Shown here piece after piece: positions 23,280 to 34,873 of a stretch of DNA of 64,000 bases (the first letter of the stretch is position 1; each line of letters begins with the position of its first letter). The position numbers were made by a program, and so were the translations under genes. Origin of the DNA: Engraulis encrasicolus (Eukaryota > Chordata > Actinopteri > Clupeiformes > Engraulidae); the NCBI RefSeq assembly GCF_034702125.1, contig NC_085857.1, forward strand, positions 58,860,567-58,924,566. The letters are read 5' to 3'. Below the pieces are notes generated by a model that worked only from the letters and a program-made list of their open reading frames with translations, was not told the origin of the DNA and did no database searches.

Positions 23280-25438
23280 TGTCACCAGGCAAGTATGCCT
23301 ACTTGAAACTTTACCCCTAGCAACCTTGAGGAGTTGAGACACACCACCAATAAGACACAGGACCACAGAATGAAGTCAAAAAGGTTTTGTTTTATTAAAT
23401 AAAATAGATATTGTGCTGGGGGGTGAGAGTCCGGGGAGAGAGGGGCGTCCAAGGCAGCCAGAGAGAGGGGGGGAGGAAGAAGGATCGGGTCGCTCCAGTC
23501 CTGTCCGAGTGCGGAATCTCCAGCTCCGCTTCCAAGCCTGAGGGGAATAGTCAGAAGCACACTCGTGGCACACAGTGAGTTAATGAGGTTCAGCAGTCCA
23601 AGCAGGGTGAATGAGGCACAGCACACATTAAGTCAGAAGCACACTCGTGGCACACATTGAGTTAATGAGGTTCAGCAATCCAAGCAGGGTGAATGAGGCA
23701 CAGCACACATTAAGTTAGGCAAGGTGGTGAGCTGGATGGAAGGGGCAGGAGGGGACGACACCGGGTTTCTGGTCAAGGGGGGGGGGGTGTCTACGAGATC
23801 CTTGGCGTTGGGGGAAAGGGGTGGAGCAGCGATAGAGTTGTTAGTTTGGGCCAACAGCCGTGCAGTCTTGCCAACGGGGCCTGAGAGAAACGGGTGTCAC
23901 ACTGAACACTGCACGGCAATCAGGCGAAACACTTGAATTAACTACACACTCACACGTGATGACAGGCCCACGCCGGGAGCGAGAGAGAGAGAGAGCCTCG
24001 GCAGCAGGGTCTGCAGGTACAACGGGCCCGGGGCTATTGCTGTTCCTATGGCGGGCGCTAGAGAGCAGAGGAAAGGGGGGGCAGTTAGCAAGTAGCTACA
24101 GCAGGGCCAAGGGAGGAATAAACACGACACAATTTCAGCAGTCCTGGGGCCCTGGGTTAGCAGCCTTTGTGCAAGCAGTGGCGGGGGGGTAGCAGCGGTG
24201 TTGTATGCAGGGACAGGTCAGAAGGGCAAGCACAACACAGTTCTAGCAGGGCACAGAGCTAGCAGCATGCAGACAAGCAGGGCATAGGGCGGGTAGTAGC
24301 GCATGCGGTGAGATAGCAGGGGAGGCAAGCACAGCACAATTGCAACAGTTCGGCGGCTAAAGGGTTAAGGCCATACATGCGGGCAAGGAGCAGGAGTTAA
24401 TAGCAGCAGAGGTAGGCACAGCACTATTGCAGCTGTTCAGGCGTCTAAGGGGTTAAGGCCAAGCGTATGGGCAGGGAGCAGGCGTTAATAGCAGCAGAGG
24501 GGGGGGGGGGGGGGGTACAGCACAATGCAGCAGACAGTTCAGGCAGCTAAAGGGTTAAGGCCAAGCGCTTGGGCAGGGAGCAGAAGTGATACAGTAGCGA
24601 CAGCAGCACATGCAATCGAATGCAACCGTGAGGGTAACATGCAGCCAAGCGACACAGAATGACAGCAGGGCAGAAGGTAGCTTTAGCTGCTAGCGAAGCG
24701 TGAAGCAGAGGTATGGCAGCGGCTAGGGGTATAGCAAGCACGATTCCACTTATCTTGCCCAAAGGGCAGATGGGGGCTCCATCCACGGGTGTCGGTCTGC
24801 GAGGGGGGGGTGTGGGCAGGGTTTAAATTGGGGCGGAGCCCTCCGGAGCGCAGCTCCGCCTCCTCACCTCGGAGGGACAGCCAAACGGAGCTGCGCTCCT
24901 GCTGCCCCACCCTTTATTCACAGTTCTATATTTTCACCTCTTCTTGAAATATCATATTTTTATGAAAGTTTTCCAATGATAGCAACATAAAATAAGATTA
25001 AGGGACTCCCGCATTATTTCAGTTATTATGTATCTGCATTCTACACATGCGCTGCAAGACACCACAATTTCAGTTTGTAGCAACGTTGCAACTTTGCAAC
25101 AGTTGAGCGGTCCGGAGCGCTTGCTCTTTCTCACAGCTAGAACTACTCCGCTTCGAGTATGTCACTACTTCAAGCCTGTCCTCCATGCTTTCATGTTCAA
25201 TGTGCAAAGTTAGTTCCTTCCACAACGGTTCCGTCGTTCCCAACTCCGCCAGTCATCCACGGTTTCCTCTCTCTCTGCTTCGTCCTCTCGGGTCTTACTG
25301 ATTAATCAGCTGGATTGGCCCGCCAGCCTTTATGAAATGGGCTACTGTTTACCGGCAAGGAGGCCGCCATCTTAGGAGTTGTTTCGAATTTCTTCCCCCC
25401 GGAAACAGTGTCGGTGGATGCAGTTCCGCCTGGTGACA
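23280..25438 (-). mobile_element. Solo-LTR-like insertion with TG...CA ends
   Basis: Starts TGTCACCAGGC and ends GCCTGGTGACA, that is TG...CA within 11 bp perfect inverted tips. It interrupts the right foldback arm where the left arm is continuous, and AAAA flanks both sides (23276-23279 and 25439-25442), a 4 bp duplication as expected for an LTR integrase. On the minus strand an AATAAA lies at about 23395-23401, near that strand's 3' end, supporting LTR polarity. The interior holds tandem ~110 bp units sharing GGGTTAAGGCCAAGCG and GGGCAGGGAGCAG (24350-24600) and G runs. No gag/pol is present, so it is a solo LTR or a non-coding element. Confidence 0.6.
24340..24600. repeat. Tandem ~110 bp units in the LTR-like insertion
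   Basis: Three imperfect units share CTAAAGGGTTAAGGCCA, GGGCAGGGAGCAG and TTAATAGCAGCAGAGG, with a 15-base G run at about 24500. Confidence 0.7.
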
Positions 25439-25475
25439 AAAACGTTGCGATTATTTCCCGGCTCGGCCCGGTCTA

Positions 25476-26439
25476 TGGCAGCACTCATCGTTGAGTTTGG
25501 GAGTGGTCTTTAGTGGGAGTGTTTGAATGTGCAAAAACACGTTGAACACAGTGGCAATGGCCATTTTCAGTAAGCTTGGGGAAGTATAGGCTTGCACCCT
25601 ACTATTTGTAAGCCTATGTGTCTTGTTTCACCGTCGTACTTGCATCAGCACATTACATATGCCAAACTAACGTTGATGTGGTGCTGACATTTTACTGAAG
25701 CCTAATATCTCAACCAATTCGGAAGTAAATTGAATTAAATTAAAGTCTCTCAACATGGCTTGCCATTCCATGAGGGATAAGGAGAATGCTGCTCACACAG
25801 GCGGTGCGTTCCTTTATGCCTGCTGTGTTAAGTGCTGCGCGCATGCATTGTGTGGGTTTAGACAAATGACAGTGATAAACATATCCAGGTCAAAATTACT
25901 AACAGGAAAAGAGGGACAATGACAAAGGGAATGAATTCGTCAGGAAGACAGATTTTATTTGGCAAACTAGAGACTTAGGGTTCATGACAAAAGAATGCTT
26001 GGCATTAGATCTGATGGCTACTGATGTGGGGAAAACGTCAGTGGGCAATTCTTTCAGAGAGTCCAACAACAACACAATATCAAAATGCCATGGTGGACGC
26101 GACCACCTGCTACCTTTCGGTTCCTAGAAAACAGTGGCCTTAAAAAATAAAAAAAAAAAAAAAAAATCCAGATCCCATTCGACTAGGCTATAGGCCATCT
26201 CCACATTGTTCCATAAGTCAGCTTCGCTGATGAGCCTAGCTAATAGCTGTAGTAAGTCCACAAGACACCAAAACAGTGCTCGGTGATCGTTGTCTATTAC
26301 AAAAATAATAAAATACAATAATTAATAAAACCTTGGATCTTCGGGTAGCCTAGGCCAATGACATTTAAAACTATGTCGGTCGTGCGCGCCGTCAAATGAG
26401 AGCCACGAGAAACGCAGTGCGGGCGCAACATCGTCCTGT
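25476..26439. other. No gene recognised
   Basis: Unassigned; contains a poly-A stretch at 26145-26166. Confidence 0.5.
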
Positions 26440-26690
26440 GTTTCGCAACATCGCCAACGGCAGGGGCAAACGAGTACTTCCAGGGCACATAAGGCTGAGA
26501 GATGAAAATGTCAAAATAAAAAATAGCACGTCGGCTTTTTTTCATTGCCGTTGTTTTGAAATGAAGTAAAAAAATAAATTTTGGAAATTCAGATCGAAAT
26601 TTGTTTTTTCGTTTGTCACTAAAACGAAATAATGATCGTTTTTTTGTTATTTGGTTCTGAAACGAAATACAAAAGAACAACTCTTATTTT
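26440..26690. repeat. Uninterrupted copy of the 18 kb interspersed repeat
   Basis: Reverse-complement match to 17960-18113 joined to 18591-18672. It preserves the empty insertion site of the MITE at 18114-18590. Confidence 0.75.
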
Positions 26691-26809
26691 GAAATCGCGC
26701 CCCAGGTGCTAGGAAGACGTGTGCCATGCTCTGCCCCCTCTGTCTGATTCTCCCTCTTTGGAAGTCACTACAGGCTCCAGCAAGGACAGTAGATATACAG
26801 GATGGTTTA

Positions 26810-27510
26810 CTGACGTCATAACAGCGTAGTACAAAATGATGTCGAGGGGAGTACGGACATTTTATTCTTCTTCTTCTACGGTCAGTATTGGAAGCATGCA
26901 ATGCCACTTCGCGAGGGACGGAGTGTGGAACAGGTCAATGTGAATGTTTGTCAGCTGTCCTTAATTATCCCCAGCAATACTCATGAACGGCGTGACGTTT
27001 TCCATGTGCGTTACGCCCATTTGTGGGGGAAAGCAATCCATACAAGTCAATTGGTGATGTTGGGGTTTAATAAACAAAAAATACGGACCTGTAGACTAGC
27101 GTTGTTCACGCGCAACATGTCGAAAACGTGTTCTGTTGCCGGCTATTCAAATAATATAGCCAAACAGCCGTGGCTGAAGCATGGAATGTGTTCATTTAGG
27201 TTAACCGATGTAGCATGTAAGTCAATGAGACATTCGGTTTGTTTTCACCCATAAAGGGGCTTAGCACAAATTTAAGAGCAAAGTACCCGGATGGCCATTC
27301 ATGAGTATTACTGCTGACCAACAGCTGCAGTTAATTTGGCTACAAACTGAACACTGACAACTGGATATCCTCTTTTTTCGTTTTCGGATTTTGCGGAGTA
27401 CGGAAATTGTATCCATCACGGTGTCGCACCCACTGACCATGCGCAAGGGAGTTAATTTTCCATACACTCGTGTCCTCAGGCAATGACGCCGTACTACACC
27501 GTGGCCAATG
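26810..27510. repeat. Degenerate inverted-repeat element
   Basis: CAGCAATACTCATGAACGGC (26972) has an inverted partner at about 27292-27312, and GACGTCATAACAGCGTAGTAC (26813) has one near 27485-27500, giving weak inverted arms around 27.0-27.25 kb. Tips and duplication not resolved. Confidence 0.4.
27117..27254 (+). pseudogene. Possible THAP-like N-terminal fragment
   Basis: An ATG at 27117 opens MSKTCSVAGYSNN and continues for 45 codons. THAP zinc-binding domains start M.K.C.V.GC.N, so this looks like a THAP start in which the second metal-binding Cys has become Tyr. No AVPTIF-like box or His-Cys pair is visible. It sits inside an inverted-repeat element, so a P-element or Kolobok-type (THAP-bearing) transposase remnant is possible. 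A chance match is also possible. Confidence 0.25.
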
Positions 27511-27659
27511 CATTTCCCCCCGAGAGATTGTTATTCTGTGTCGACTTTCTTTGGTAGTAGTGACTACGAGGGTGGCATCAGTAGACTACAAGGGAAGAAC
27601 GGTATCAGAGCCTGTAAATAAATTATTTATAAAGTTCTCTATGCCTCGTTTTTGAAGGT

Positions 27660-28290
27660 AATGGCCCACATTTGATTGCAGTCTGTTTGAGAACAGTGTG
27701 TTAGGACTTCGAATTGGTTTACCAGTACCTGTAGCTAGCAGCTAGTTGCTAACACAAATGAAGGCAAATTGTGTTTGAGCTCTGCTGGCAGCAAACTAGT
27801 GGTAGCCTACTTAAAAACGAATTGCTTGAAACATTTGTCACACTTTTAAACAGTCCCCAAATAGTTCGTTTGGAATTCTAAGCCCCTCTTAAGACCACAA
27901 ACAAAGTTATGAGCAACTTGATGATTTATTATTGGCTGTTGCATTTAATCAACATTGCATCAAATGTGCCATTTTCTTGTTGACAAAACCTGAGGTGTCC
28001 TCTTTGCTGGGTCTATATTATTGCATCTGACTCATCATGCATTTGAGAGCTGCATAAACAAAGTCATAATAAGCAACATTTGTTTAAAAAGAGTTATCTC
28101 TAGGCCTATTGGTTTTCTCACTAAGAAATACATCTTTATGAATGTAGTCTGCAAATATAGGCTAACAGATAATCTTATGTCATTTAAAAAAATAAATAAG
28201 AACAAGGCAGGCACATCAACCCACAGTGCTCCAGGCAAATAGAGGCTCTGTATGAGAGAATTTTTCTCCCATCCTGTCAATGGAAACTAA
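27660..28290. other. No gene recognised
   Basis: Unassigned AT-rich DNA. Confidence 0.5.
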
Positions 28291-28294
28291 ATAT

Positions 28295-28900
28295 CTGGGT
28301 GGTTGACATGACGCCCTTTTTACGTAACATTAGTTAAAAACCTACAAAATTTATATTTTTCCTCTTGAAAACAAATGTTAATGAAAGAAGATGTGGCACA
28401 TCATGTTTCATATTAGTCTTAGATGAGAAGAAGCATGTTTGTTCAGATTTATGGAAAGGTTTATACCTGTATGTCAAATGTCCTGTGGTGTGACTGTAAC
28501 ATTAATAAAACCTGGAATATATACAGCTATAAAATAAACCAACAACATTTTGAATGATTTGTAAAACATTTGGCATGATTGCATAAATATTAACCTTATA
28601 TTAAAAAATATGAATGTGAAAAAAAACTCAATACAGTAATATTAACTACAAGTTCAATTTCGTAACACAAATTGTGTCCTGCGGGGTGACATGTAAGTCA
28701 GGTTTGTGGACGGGCAGCTGCAAGGCCAACTACAAGGGTCTTAAAGACTGGCTCCTAACCAGATATACCTCAGTTTTTGGAGAGTGGTGTGGAAGTTTAA
28801 GGTGACTATTAACGTCTTAATATGTCTAGATATTGCAATGTTTCTGTCACAGAATGCTTAGGTTCATTTATGGTGGCCCGTGGTGTGACTGCCCTATCAA
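28295..28900 (+). repeat. Interspersed repeat, inverted partner of 39.8-40.4 kb
   Basis: Shares with 40020-40380 (reversed) CAACAACATTTTGAATGATT, AACACAAATTGTGTCCTGCG, GGAGCCAG/CTGGCTCC and GTGGTGTGACTGCC. GGGTGGTTGACATGACG at 28298 also resembles 35717. No coding capacity; class unknown. Confidence 0.75.
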
Positions 28901-28904
28901 AAAT

Positions 28905-29220
28905 GAATAGTGAAAACACATACAAGCGGATTTCCAAAAAGTTGGGACACTTGGTATTTTGTGAATAAAATCAAAATGCTGGCATTTTCAAAACCAATAT
29001 ATTAATAAGGCAGAGCATTATGTACAGACAACATATAAGTTGTTAAAGGCAAGCAGAATTATTGTTTTGAGGTAATTATGTGATCATTTAAAATTAGACC
29101 CGTGCAACAAACCTCAAAAAAGCTGGGACGGGGCCTAAACATGTTGTAATAGTTGGATAATTCCAAAAAATAACAGAGGCAAGAACATTTTAAAAGGAAC
29201 TATATTGACTACCAACATGA
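28905..29220. mobile_element. Fish DNA-transposon-like fragment (AAAGTTGGGAC family)
   Basis: CCAAAAAGTTGGGACACT, GCATTTTCAAAACCAATATA and CAAAAAAGCTGGGACGGGG in this order resemble the ends of a DNA-transposon family widespread in teleosts. Superfamily not determined from memory; ends not resolved. Confidence 0.5.
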
Positions 29221-29815
29221 ATGCACAAATAAAATACCATCAAAGGGAGGTTGTGGCACTCGGTAGCGAAGATTTTGAGGGAGTAATTACTTATCTATTG
29301 ACAGAAAGATTGAATTATCAAAATTGCAGGCATATAAGGCCTATTTCCGTAATAAAGAGTTGTGTGAAATCATTGCATGAGTTGTGAGATCATGACATAC
29401 TCGTCGTCAATCTAAATCTAAGTTTTTCTCATATCGTGCAGGCCTAATTTACAATGTCACGAGTTAAAACATCATTGATTTTGCTCAGGAAGAGCTTTTG
29501 ACTAGAACTAATAGGATTCCTACAGGCTAATGTTAGTGTCACTTGCCTCACAACGTTAATTTCGCCGAACAAAGCGCCACAAATTTTGATTCAGGAACAA
29601 AAAAATCTGTCCAAAATATCGCCTTTAATGATCATTTCAAGTATGAAATCCTACAGTTAAATCGTCGTTGATTTACCTCAGTAAACGAACTGTGAAATGA
29701 TATAGCTCTAGGCAAACACAACATGCTGTTGTTTGTGGCACAAACTTCATATTGATAACATGCTAATGTAACAGTGGCACGTAAACGGTTAATTAAATTC
29801 AACTCAGCTCTTGCA
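29221..29815. other. No gene recognised
   Basis: Unassigned AT-rich sequence. Confidence 0.5.
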
Positions 29816-31340
29816 CGACTACGCCACCTAGGGTGGGGGAAGACAACCTAGGAGTGAAATTACCCCCCAAATTAGTAAACCAGGACACAGGTTCGGAGCA
29901 CTCTTAGGCAGGAGTCAAGTTCAAGTGTTTATTCTCTTTTCACAAATACGACATGTACAGCACAATTCAATATCAGTGTTGGCTGATCAGGCCAAGGTCA
30001 TGAATGTCTTGTGGATGCAAGCAAGTACACTGAGGTAACATTCGAGACAGGGTTCTCAGTCCATACACCTCGTCAATACAGTAATCATACAGATCAATAA
30101 AATACACCTCCAGGTCAGTGGAGTCAGGTGAATTCAAATGTGCAAATCTGCAGTGGTGATGCAAAGGAACAAATACATTACAAAATACAATATGGATGAA
30201 TTGCATTAAAGACAATATTGTTCTGATCCCTATTAGGCACCCACAGACGGGCCGTTATGTGGAGCAATATGGCCAATGGCCACACACACACACCACGCAT
30301 ACACACGCACAGAAGACACACACACTCACAACACACACAGGTAGTAACCAGACCTGCGCAATGCGCAGCGAGGAGGCTGGTGTCCCAAGAAATGGGCCAG
30401 AAAATAACAAACCAACAGAAATTAAAATAATTAAACCAAACGAAAGTCAGGTCACAGGAAAACTAAACAAATAAACAGTGGGCCCAAAGCAGGACGAGCA
30501 GGTGGAGCCAGTTCGGAACCGGCGCAGAGTGTGACGGCAACAAAACAGCAACCTCCGAGGAGTGTAGCTAGCAATACCACGGCGTCAGAGAGGCACCGCT
30601 AACCCGATCATAGATCCGTGGTTCGGAACAATCGCAATTTGGACCACACACTGAGGAAAGTGAGGGTAGATTTAGTGAATAAGGTCATCGTTACCATCGG
30701 AGCAACAACATCAACGTAGCATAGGCCAGCTTACCATCCACTGACTGCAGTCAGGTACACAGGGGCCAACCCCTTTGGCCACTCCAAAGCCGGCGTAAGC
30801 ACCACTAATCAGGCCTGCCACAGGGCACAGATGGGGCAACACACCAACCAAAGAGGTACACACCGGTGCAGTATAGGTGAACGCCAGTTCACAGCAGAGT
30901 GCAGTTCCACGCAAAAGTGGCTAGAAGTGGAATACAGTCACAGAATCAGGTCCGTAATTCAGACAATACGGCGATCGGACACATCATAAAGTATGAATGT
31001 AAAATGCCTACCTGAAGGTACCGAATCTACCGGATAATGATCAAGGCTAGCAGCAGCTCACACGCCAGCCAACGTCCTCGCTCTCAAAACAACAGCTGAG
31101 CGGAGAGAGACCCACGTCACGTCCCAAAGCTAAATTTATCAACATAAAAGTCCTGTCCGTAATGGGCCAGCCAATCACAGACAAAGGACCAAAATCAGTC
31201 AGATTGAGGGGTGAAGCCCAATCTGTCACACAAGCATGGGCCGCACAAAGATCCGGCAACTTTACAAAGTGATCACCTACTGCCGTGGCCGTAATGATGA
31301 GTGAACATAGGTAACTAGATTTGATTAGAACCATGTACCA
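29816..31340 (-). repeat. Unclassified transcribed-element-like block
   Basis: Higher GC than its surroundings. On the minus strand it ends with AGAATAAACACTTGAACTTG (about 29925-29945), a polyadenylation-like signal, much like the minus-oriented blocks at 23.3-25.4 and 47.3-50.5 kb. No ORF has a recognisable domain and no TG...CA boundary was found. A CA-rich microsatellite lies at 30278-30340. It could be an LTR-type repeat or an unrecognised host transcript. Confidence 0.3.
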
Positions 31341-33005
31341 AGATGGCGGCGGTACAGACGCATGCCCAGAGGCTGCTGGGCCATTCTATTGTATTATTTC
31401 TGTGGTAGCATACGAGAGGCCTTCGGAGAGTAGACTGATGCATTCGGTGGAAAGTTCGGTTTCAGACAAGCTGATTACTGTTTGTTCATATTTGTCCGGC
31501 GTGGAAGGGACGGTGGAGGTTGTAAATCCACAGTCCGCCCTCTACCTCCCCCTTTTGGTTCATTTGCCTCCATGCGAGTCCCAAAAATAGGACTATGGGT
31601 CAGAGAGGTTCATCCTCATCCTCATCACTTGTTGAACTCACAGATATCCTGGAAGACTAGATACGTCATAGCGTATTTCAAGCACGTCCGCACAGGTCGG
31701 CCAAATTAGCGCAGCCTAAGCTTCGCTGAAATATTGACACGTGTATATGAATAGTAGGGCTCCTTAAAACTTCAGTGTATACTGGGGTAAAACGCCCAGG
31801 AGGAGAGTAATATGCTTCCCACTTAGCCTATTTGTCCAAAAATTTAGATTGACCTACAGAAAATACACATACCATTGCAGTGCATTACGTTGACGGCATG
31901 GATAATATTCATTGCACCAAATTAAAGACGACAGAGATGACGGACTGGAAGAGAGATTTAGAGCACAACAAGTTAATTCTATCTAGATGGCTTAAGCGTC
32001 ACGACTCATTTTGAACACAAGGTGGAGCTGTCTAAACAAAAGCAGAATGTAGACTACAACGTCTATTTGTTATTTTACTGAAAATATAAAAGAATACATT
32101 GTGCTTTTGTTTATGGGATCCATTGAATTACCTGAATAAGCCTACCAAACTATAATATAATGATAATGTGAATATTCATCACTATGCAGTATCAACATAT
32201 ACGTTTGTTTGGATTTTTTTATACTGTATAACAGACCAACCCTTTCGAAAAACTATGGAAATTATTGAGGGAATTATTGCCATCTGAAGAGGATACAACA
32301 CCTAAAGCTCACTTCAACTGGGAGAGCCAGCAGGCTGTGCTGACATGGCCGCCATGCGCGGACGTTCGACTTGACTGACAGGAACGCAGATGACGCATCT
32401 AGTCTTTGCCATGAGTAAACTTGACCGTCGGAGTAATCCTGCTGGTCCCCTTTTGAATTTACTAATCTTGAGTTTCGTAGAAGTTTGTGGCAGTTTCTTT
32501 ATTTGCTCACGGGGGTGGTTCTCCAAAGCTGTAGCATCTTCACCGTTAGCTGAAGCACAATTGCTAAAAACACTCACCTTCACTTCACTCCCCCCTGTAG
32601 TTTTACTTCTTTGATAAGTAGTAGCATTAAATCAAGGGAGCAATTATTCAGGATTCCTTCCCAATTACTTCTGAAAGGGGTTATCATTGCCAAACGAGGG
32701 AAATGTATTGATGTGTAGACCCCTCGGAATCATGGTTTTTTTTTCGGCAATAGTCTGACAATGTGATGGCATGTAGTTCAAGTCTTTTTTCTCTCTCCAG
32801 TAATTTTCTTATATCTTCCTGAGAGGAACTGCTAGTGGACTGTTGGTCATTTCTGTCAAAAACAGTCTTTCAGTATGATGTCGTTCCCTTCTTCATTCGT
32901 AAAAAACAATGTGTTTAGGGATGTCTGTGACATCTTGAGTAAAGTATCCCCAACTACGTCTTCGGTAAAAGAGACGGAGAAACTCATCGCGGCTGACGCC
33001 AGGCT
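31341..33005. other. No gene recognised
   Basis: 31320-31700 is relatively GC-rich with an 89-codon ORF lacking any known domain; the rest is AT-rich and unassigned. Confidence 0.45.
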
Positions 33006-33009
33006 TAAA

Positions 33010-33150
33010 ACGTATAGAGAGAGAGAGAGAGAGAGTTGCGTCTGTGGGTAGGCTAGTAACTCAAGAAACTTCAGATGTTCATCAGTGTCCAGAGGAATAC
33101 ATGTAGAGAGCAGAGTGAGGGTCCGAGGCACTCCGAAGTAAAATCAGTGA
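33010..33150 (-). repeat. Repeat with (GA)n, inverted partner of 35.6 kb
   Basis: (GA)n at 33017-33034, then GTTGCGTCTGTGGGTAGGCT, whose complement lies at 35634-35654 beside a (CT)n run. The following AGAGCAGAGTGAGGGTC block recurs at 335. Confidence 0.65.
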
Positions 33151-33766
33151 CTGAGTGAGAGGCTTAAAGAAATACTATGCAACTTATTCGTTGTGATGAA
33201 ATGGCTTGGAACTCAAGGTTTTGATTGATTGCAAGTCACCATCTGGTGGCTCTAGCCTGAAACAGCACTTGCAGGTTTGCCCACTGACGCCGCGTACAAC
33301 TCTGGAAACTCAATTTGCGGCCGCTGGGGGCATCTAGATTTCTAGGCTTAACTATATCAGCAGCTCGCTAAGAACTGGCTGTTAGCTGACTGTAAAATAT
33401 CACACTGGCATAACCAGTGAAAATAACGAATGGGACTGCAAATAATTAAATGATTGGCTAATAGAGATGAAAGAGGGTTTGGACAGGCAAATAAATCGCT
33501 TGTGTGAACATTGGAAAAGCCCTTTCAAAATGGAGAGAGCTGAACGCAAAAAGAGCAAAGATGTGGATTTAGCTTTATCAGCCCACAGGCTATGCCTCGT
33601 TTAGTTTACAAAGCTATGAATGTATAGGAGTGGAAATCTGATGGCGCCCATTGTGCTTGATGTAAAGGACACATCAATCAGTTAAGCCTAAAGATATATG
33701 TTGCCGATCGAGACGTGAACTCATAGGTACAACAGACCGTTAAGCGTAAACTGTCATCTTGCTATT
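33150..33766. other. No gene recognised
   Basis: Unassigned. CACCATCTGGTGGCTCTAG (33238) looks like a short palindromic repeat end. Confidence 0.4.
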
Positions 33767-33774
33767 GCTTAGGC

Positions 33775-34121
33775 CAGTGTTTCTCAACAGGGGTGCCGGG
33801 GCACCCTGGGGTGCCGCGGGCCCCCCTCAGGGGTGCCGTGGAAACGTGGCTGATAAATAAATGATATAATATAATACATATTTGTCTAAATTGATAAGTT
33901 AATGCTAGTCACTGGAATCTTTCATCTGCCAATTAAATATAGGTCGCCCCAGTCAGCTGCAACTTCGAACGTAGGTTGTGTGACGTCTCCAAATGTGTTA
34001 CTTTTCTAAACTTGTGTGGTATCGGATGCGATGCCATGTTACATCTTGTTGCTTAGGGGTGCCTTGAATTTTTTCATAAATTGAAAGGGTGCCTCGCCTA
34101 AAAAAAGGTTGAGAAACACTG
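33775..34121. mobile_element. hAT MITE, TSD GCTTAGGC (right copy split by another insertion)
   Basis: Tips CAGTGTTTCTCAACAGGGG and GGTTGAGAAACACTG. The left 8 bp duplication is GCTTAGGC (33767-33774). The right copy is GCTTA (34122-34126) plus GGC (34871-34873), broken by the Harbinger-like element that duplicated TTA. Joining the pieces restores GCTTAGGC exactly. Confidence 0.93.
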
Positions 34122-34126
34122 GCTTA

Positions 34127-34867
34127 TGCCGTGTACAGACCAAGAGCGAACGGAGCGAACGAAGCGACGGAAGTCATTATTTCTCTATGGAGGGCACGCG
34201 ACCTGCGCTACCAAAGCGAATTCGCCAGGAGCGAAGCTTCTTGTGCTACCAGAGCGAATTTTGAAGATTAAACTAAATCTAATCGCAGGCGAATTCGCTC
34301 TGACGCTGTTCGGCGGCAACCAATCGGAACGTTCATATCTCCGAATGTCCCAGGCTGTCAAGCCAGAGCCGTTATGTGATTAGCTGCATCGGTAACACTT
34401 TATAATAATGTTCCTTAGTAAAGACTCAGTGAATAATTAACTAATGATGAATAAAACATTAACAAATGTTTTTATTATTAACTAAGCTTTATTAATGCTT
34501 TATAAAATATCTACAAATGATATATTCAAGATTTTACACACCTTATAACAGAGTATTTTATTCATTTACAAGCAACTTGTAAATGTTTGATAAATATAAA
34601 ATATTAACATAACATTTCCTAGTCATTTACAAGCATTTGTTTACATTTCCTAGTCATTTACAAACATTTGTTAATGTTTTGTTCATCAATAGTTAATTAT
34701 TTATTAAGTCTTTATAATGCTTTTTTGCATCCATTATTCTAAAGTGTTACCGCTGAATCAAACATGTCAATGCTGCGTCTGTAGCGAATACAGCGAATTC
34801 AAAGCGAAACTTCTTCTACTACCCACGCTACCAGGCAGCGTAGTTCGCTCTTGGTCTGGACACGGCT
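34127..34867. mobile_element. PIF/Harbinger-like MITE with TSD TTA
   Basis: Left tip TGCCGTGTACAGACCAAGAG and right tip CTCTTGGTCTGGACACGGCT are inverted, flanked by TTA (34124-34126 and 34868-34870). It is inserted inside the target duplication of the hAT MITE to its left. GCGAATTCGC-type motifs repeat inside. A third element is nested at 34391-34751. Confidence 0.9.
34391..34751. mobile_element. MITE with GGTAACACTTTA tips
   Basis: Starts GGTAACACTTTATAATAATG and ends TTCTAAAGTGTTACC. The interior is AT-rich with inverted copies of TTAACAAATG / CATTTGTTAATG and CATTTACAAGCA motifs. Related in tip sequence to the giant palindrome at 58289-60424. Target duplication not clear. Confidence 0.8.
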
Positions 34868-34873
34868 TTAGGC

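Larger units (their letters stand above)
19499..25473. mobile_element. 6 kb foldback element with ~430 bp arms
   Basis: The left arm starts GACCGGGCCGAGCCGGG (19499) and the right arm ends with its complement (25473). TA flanks both sides (19497-19498 and 25474-25475). The arms align over 19499-19925 and 22880-23279 plus 25443-25473. The right arm is interrupted by a solo-LTR-like insertion at 23280-25438. Inside, 150-200 bp modules carrying AATCCAAGATGGCNGCCAAA repeat at about 19785, 19937 and 20279, and in reverse at 22560, 22850 and 23010. The centre holds Tc1 debris and a (CA)n tract. The TA flanks would suit Tc1/mariner, but the arms are not a recognised family. Confidence 0.7.
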
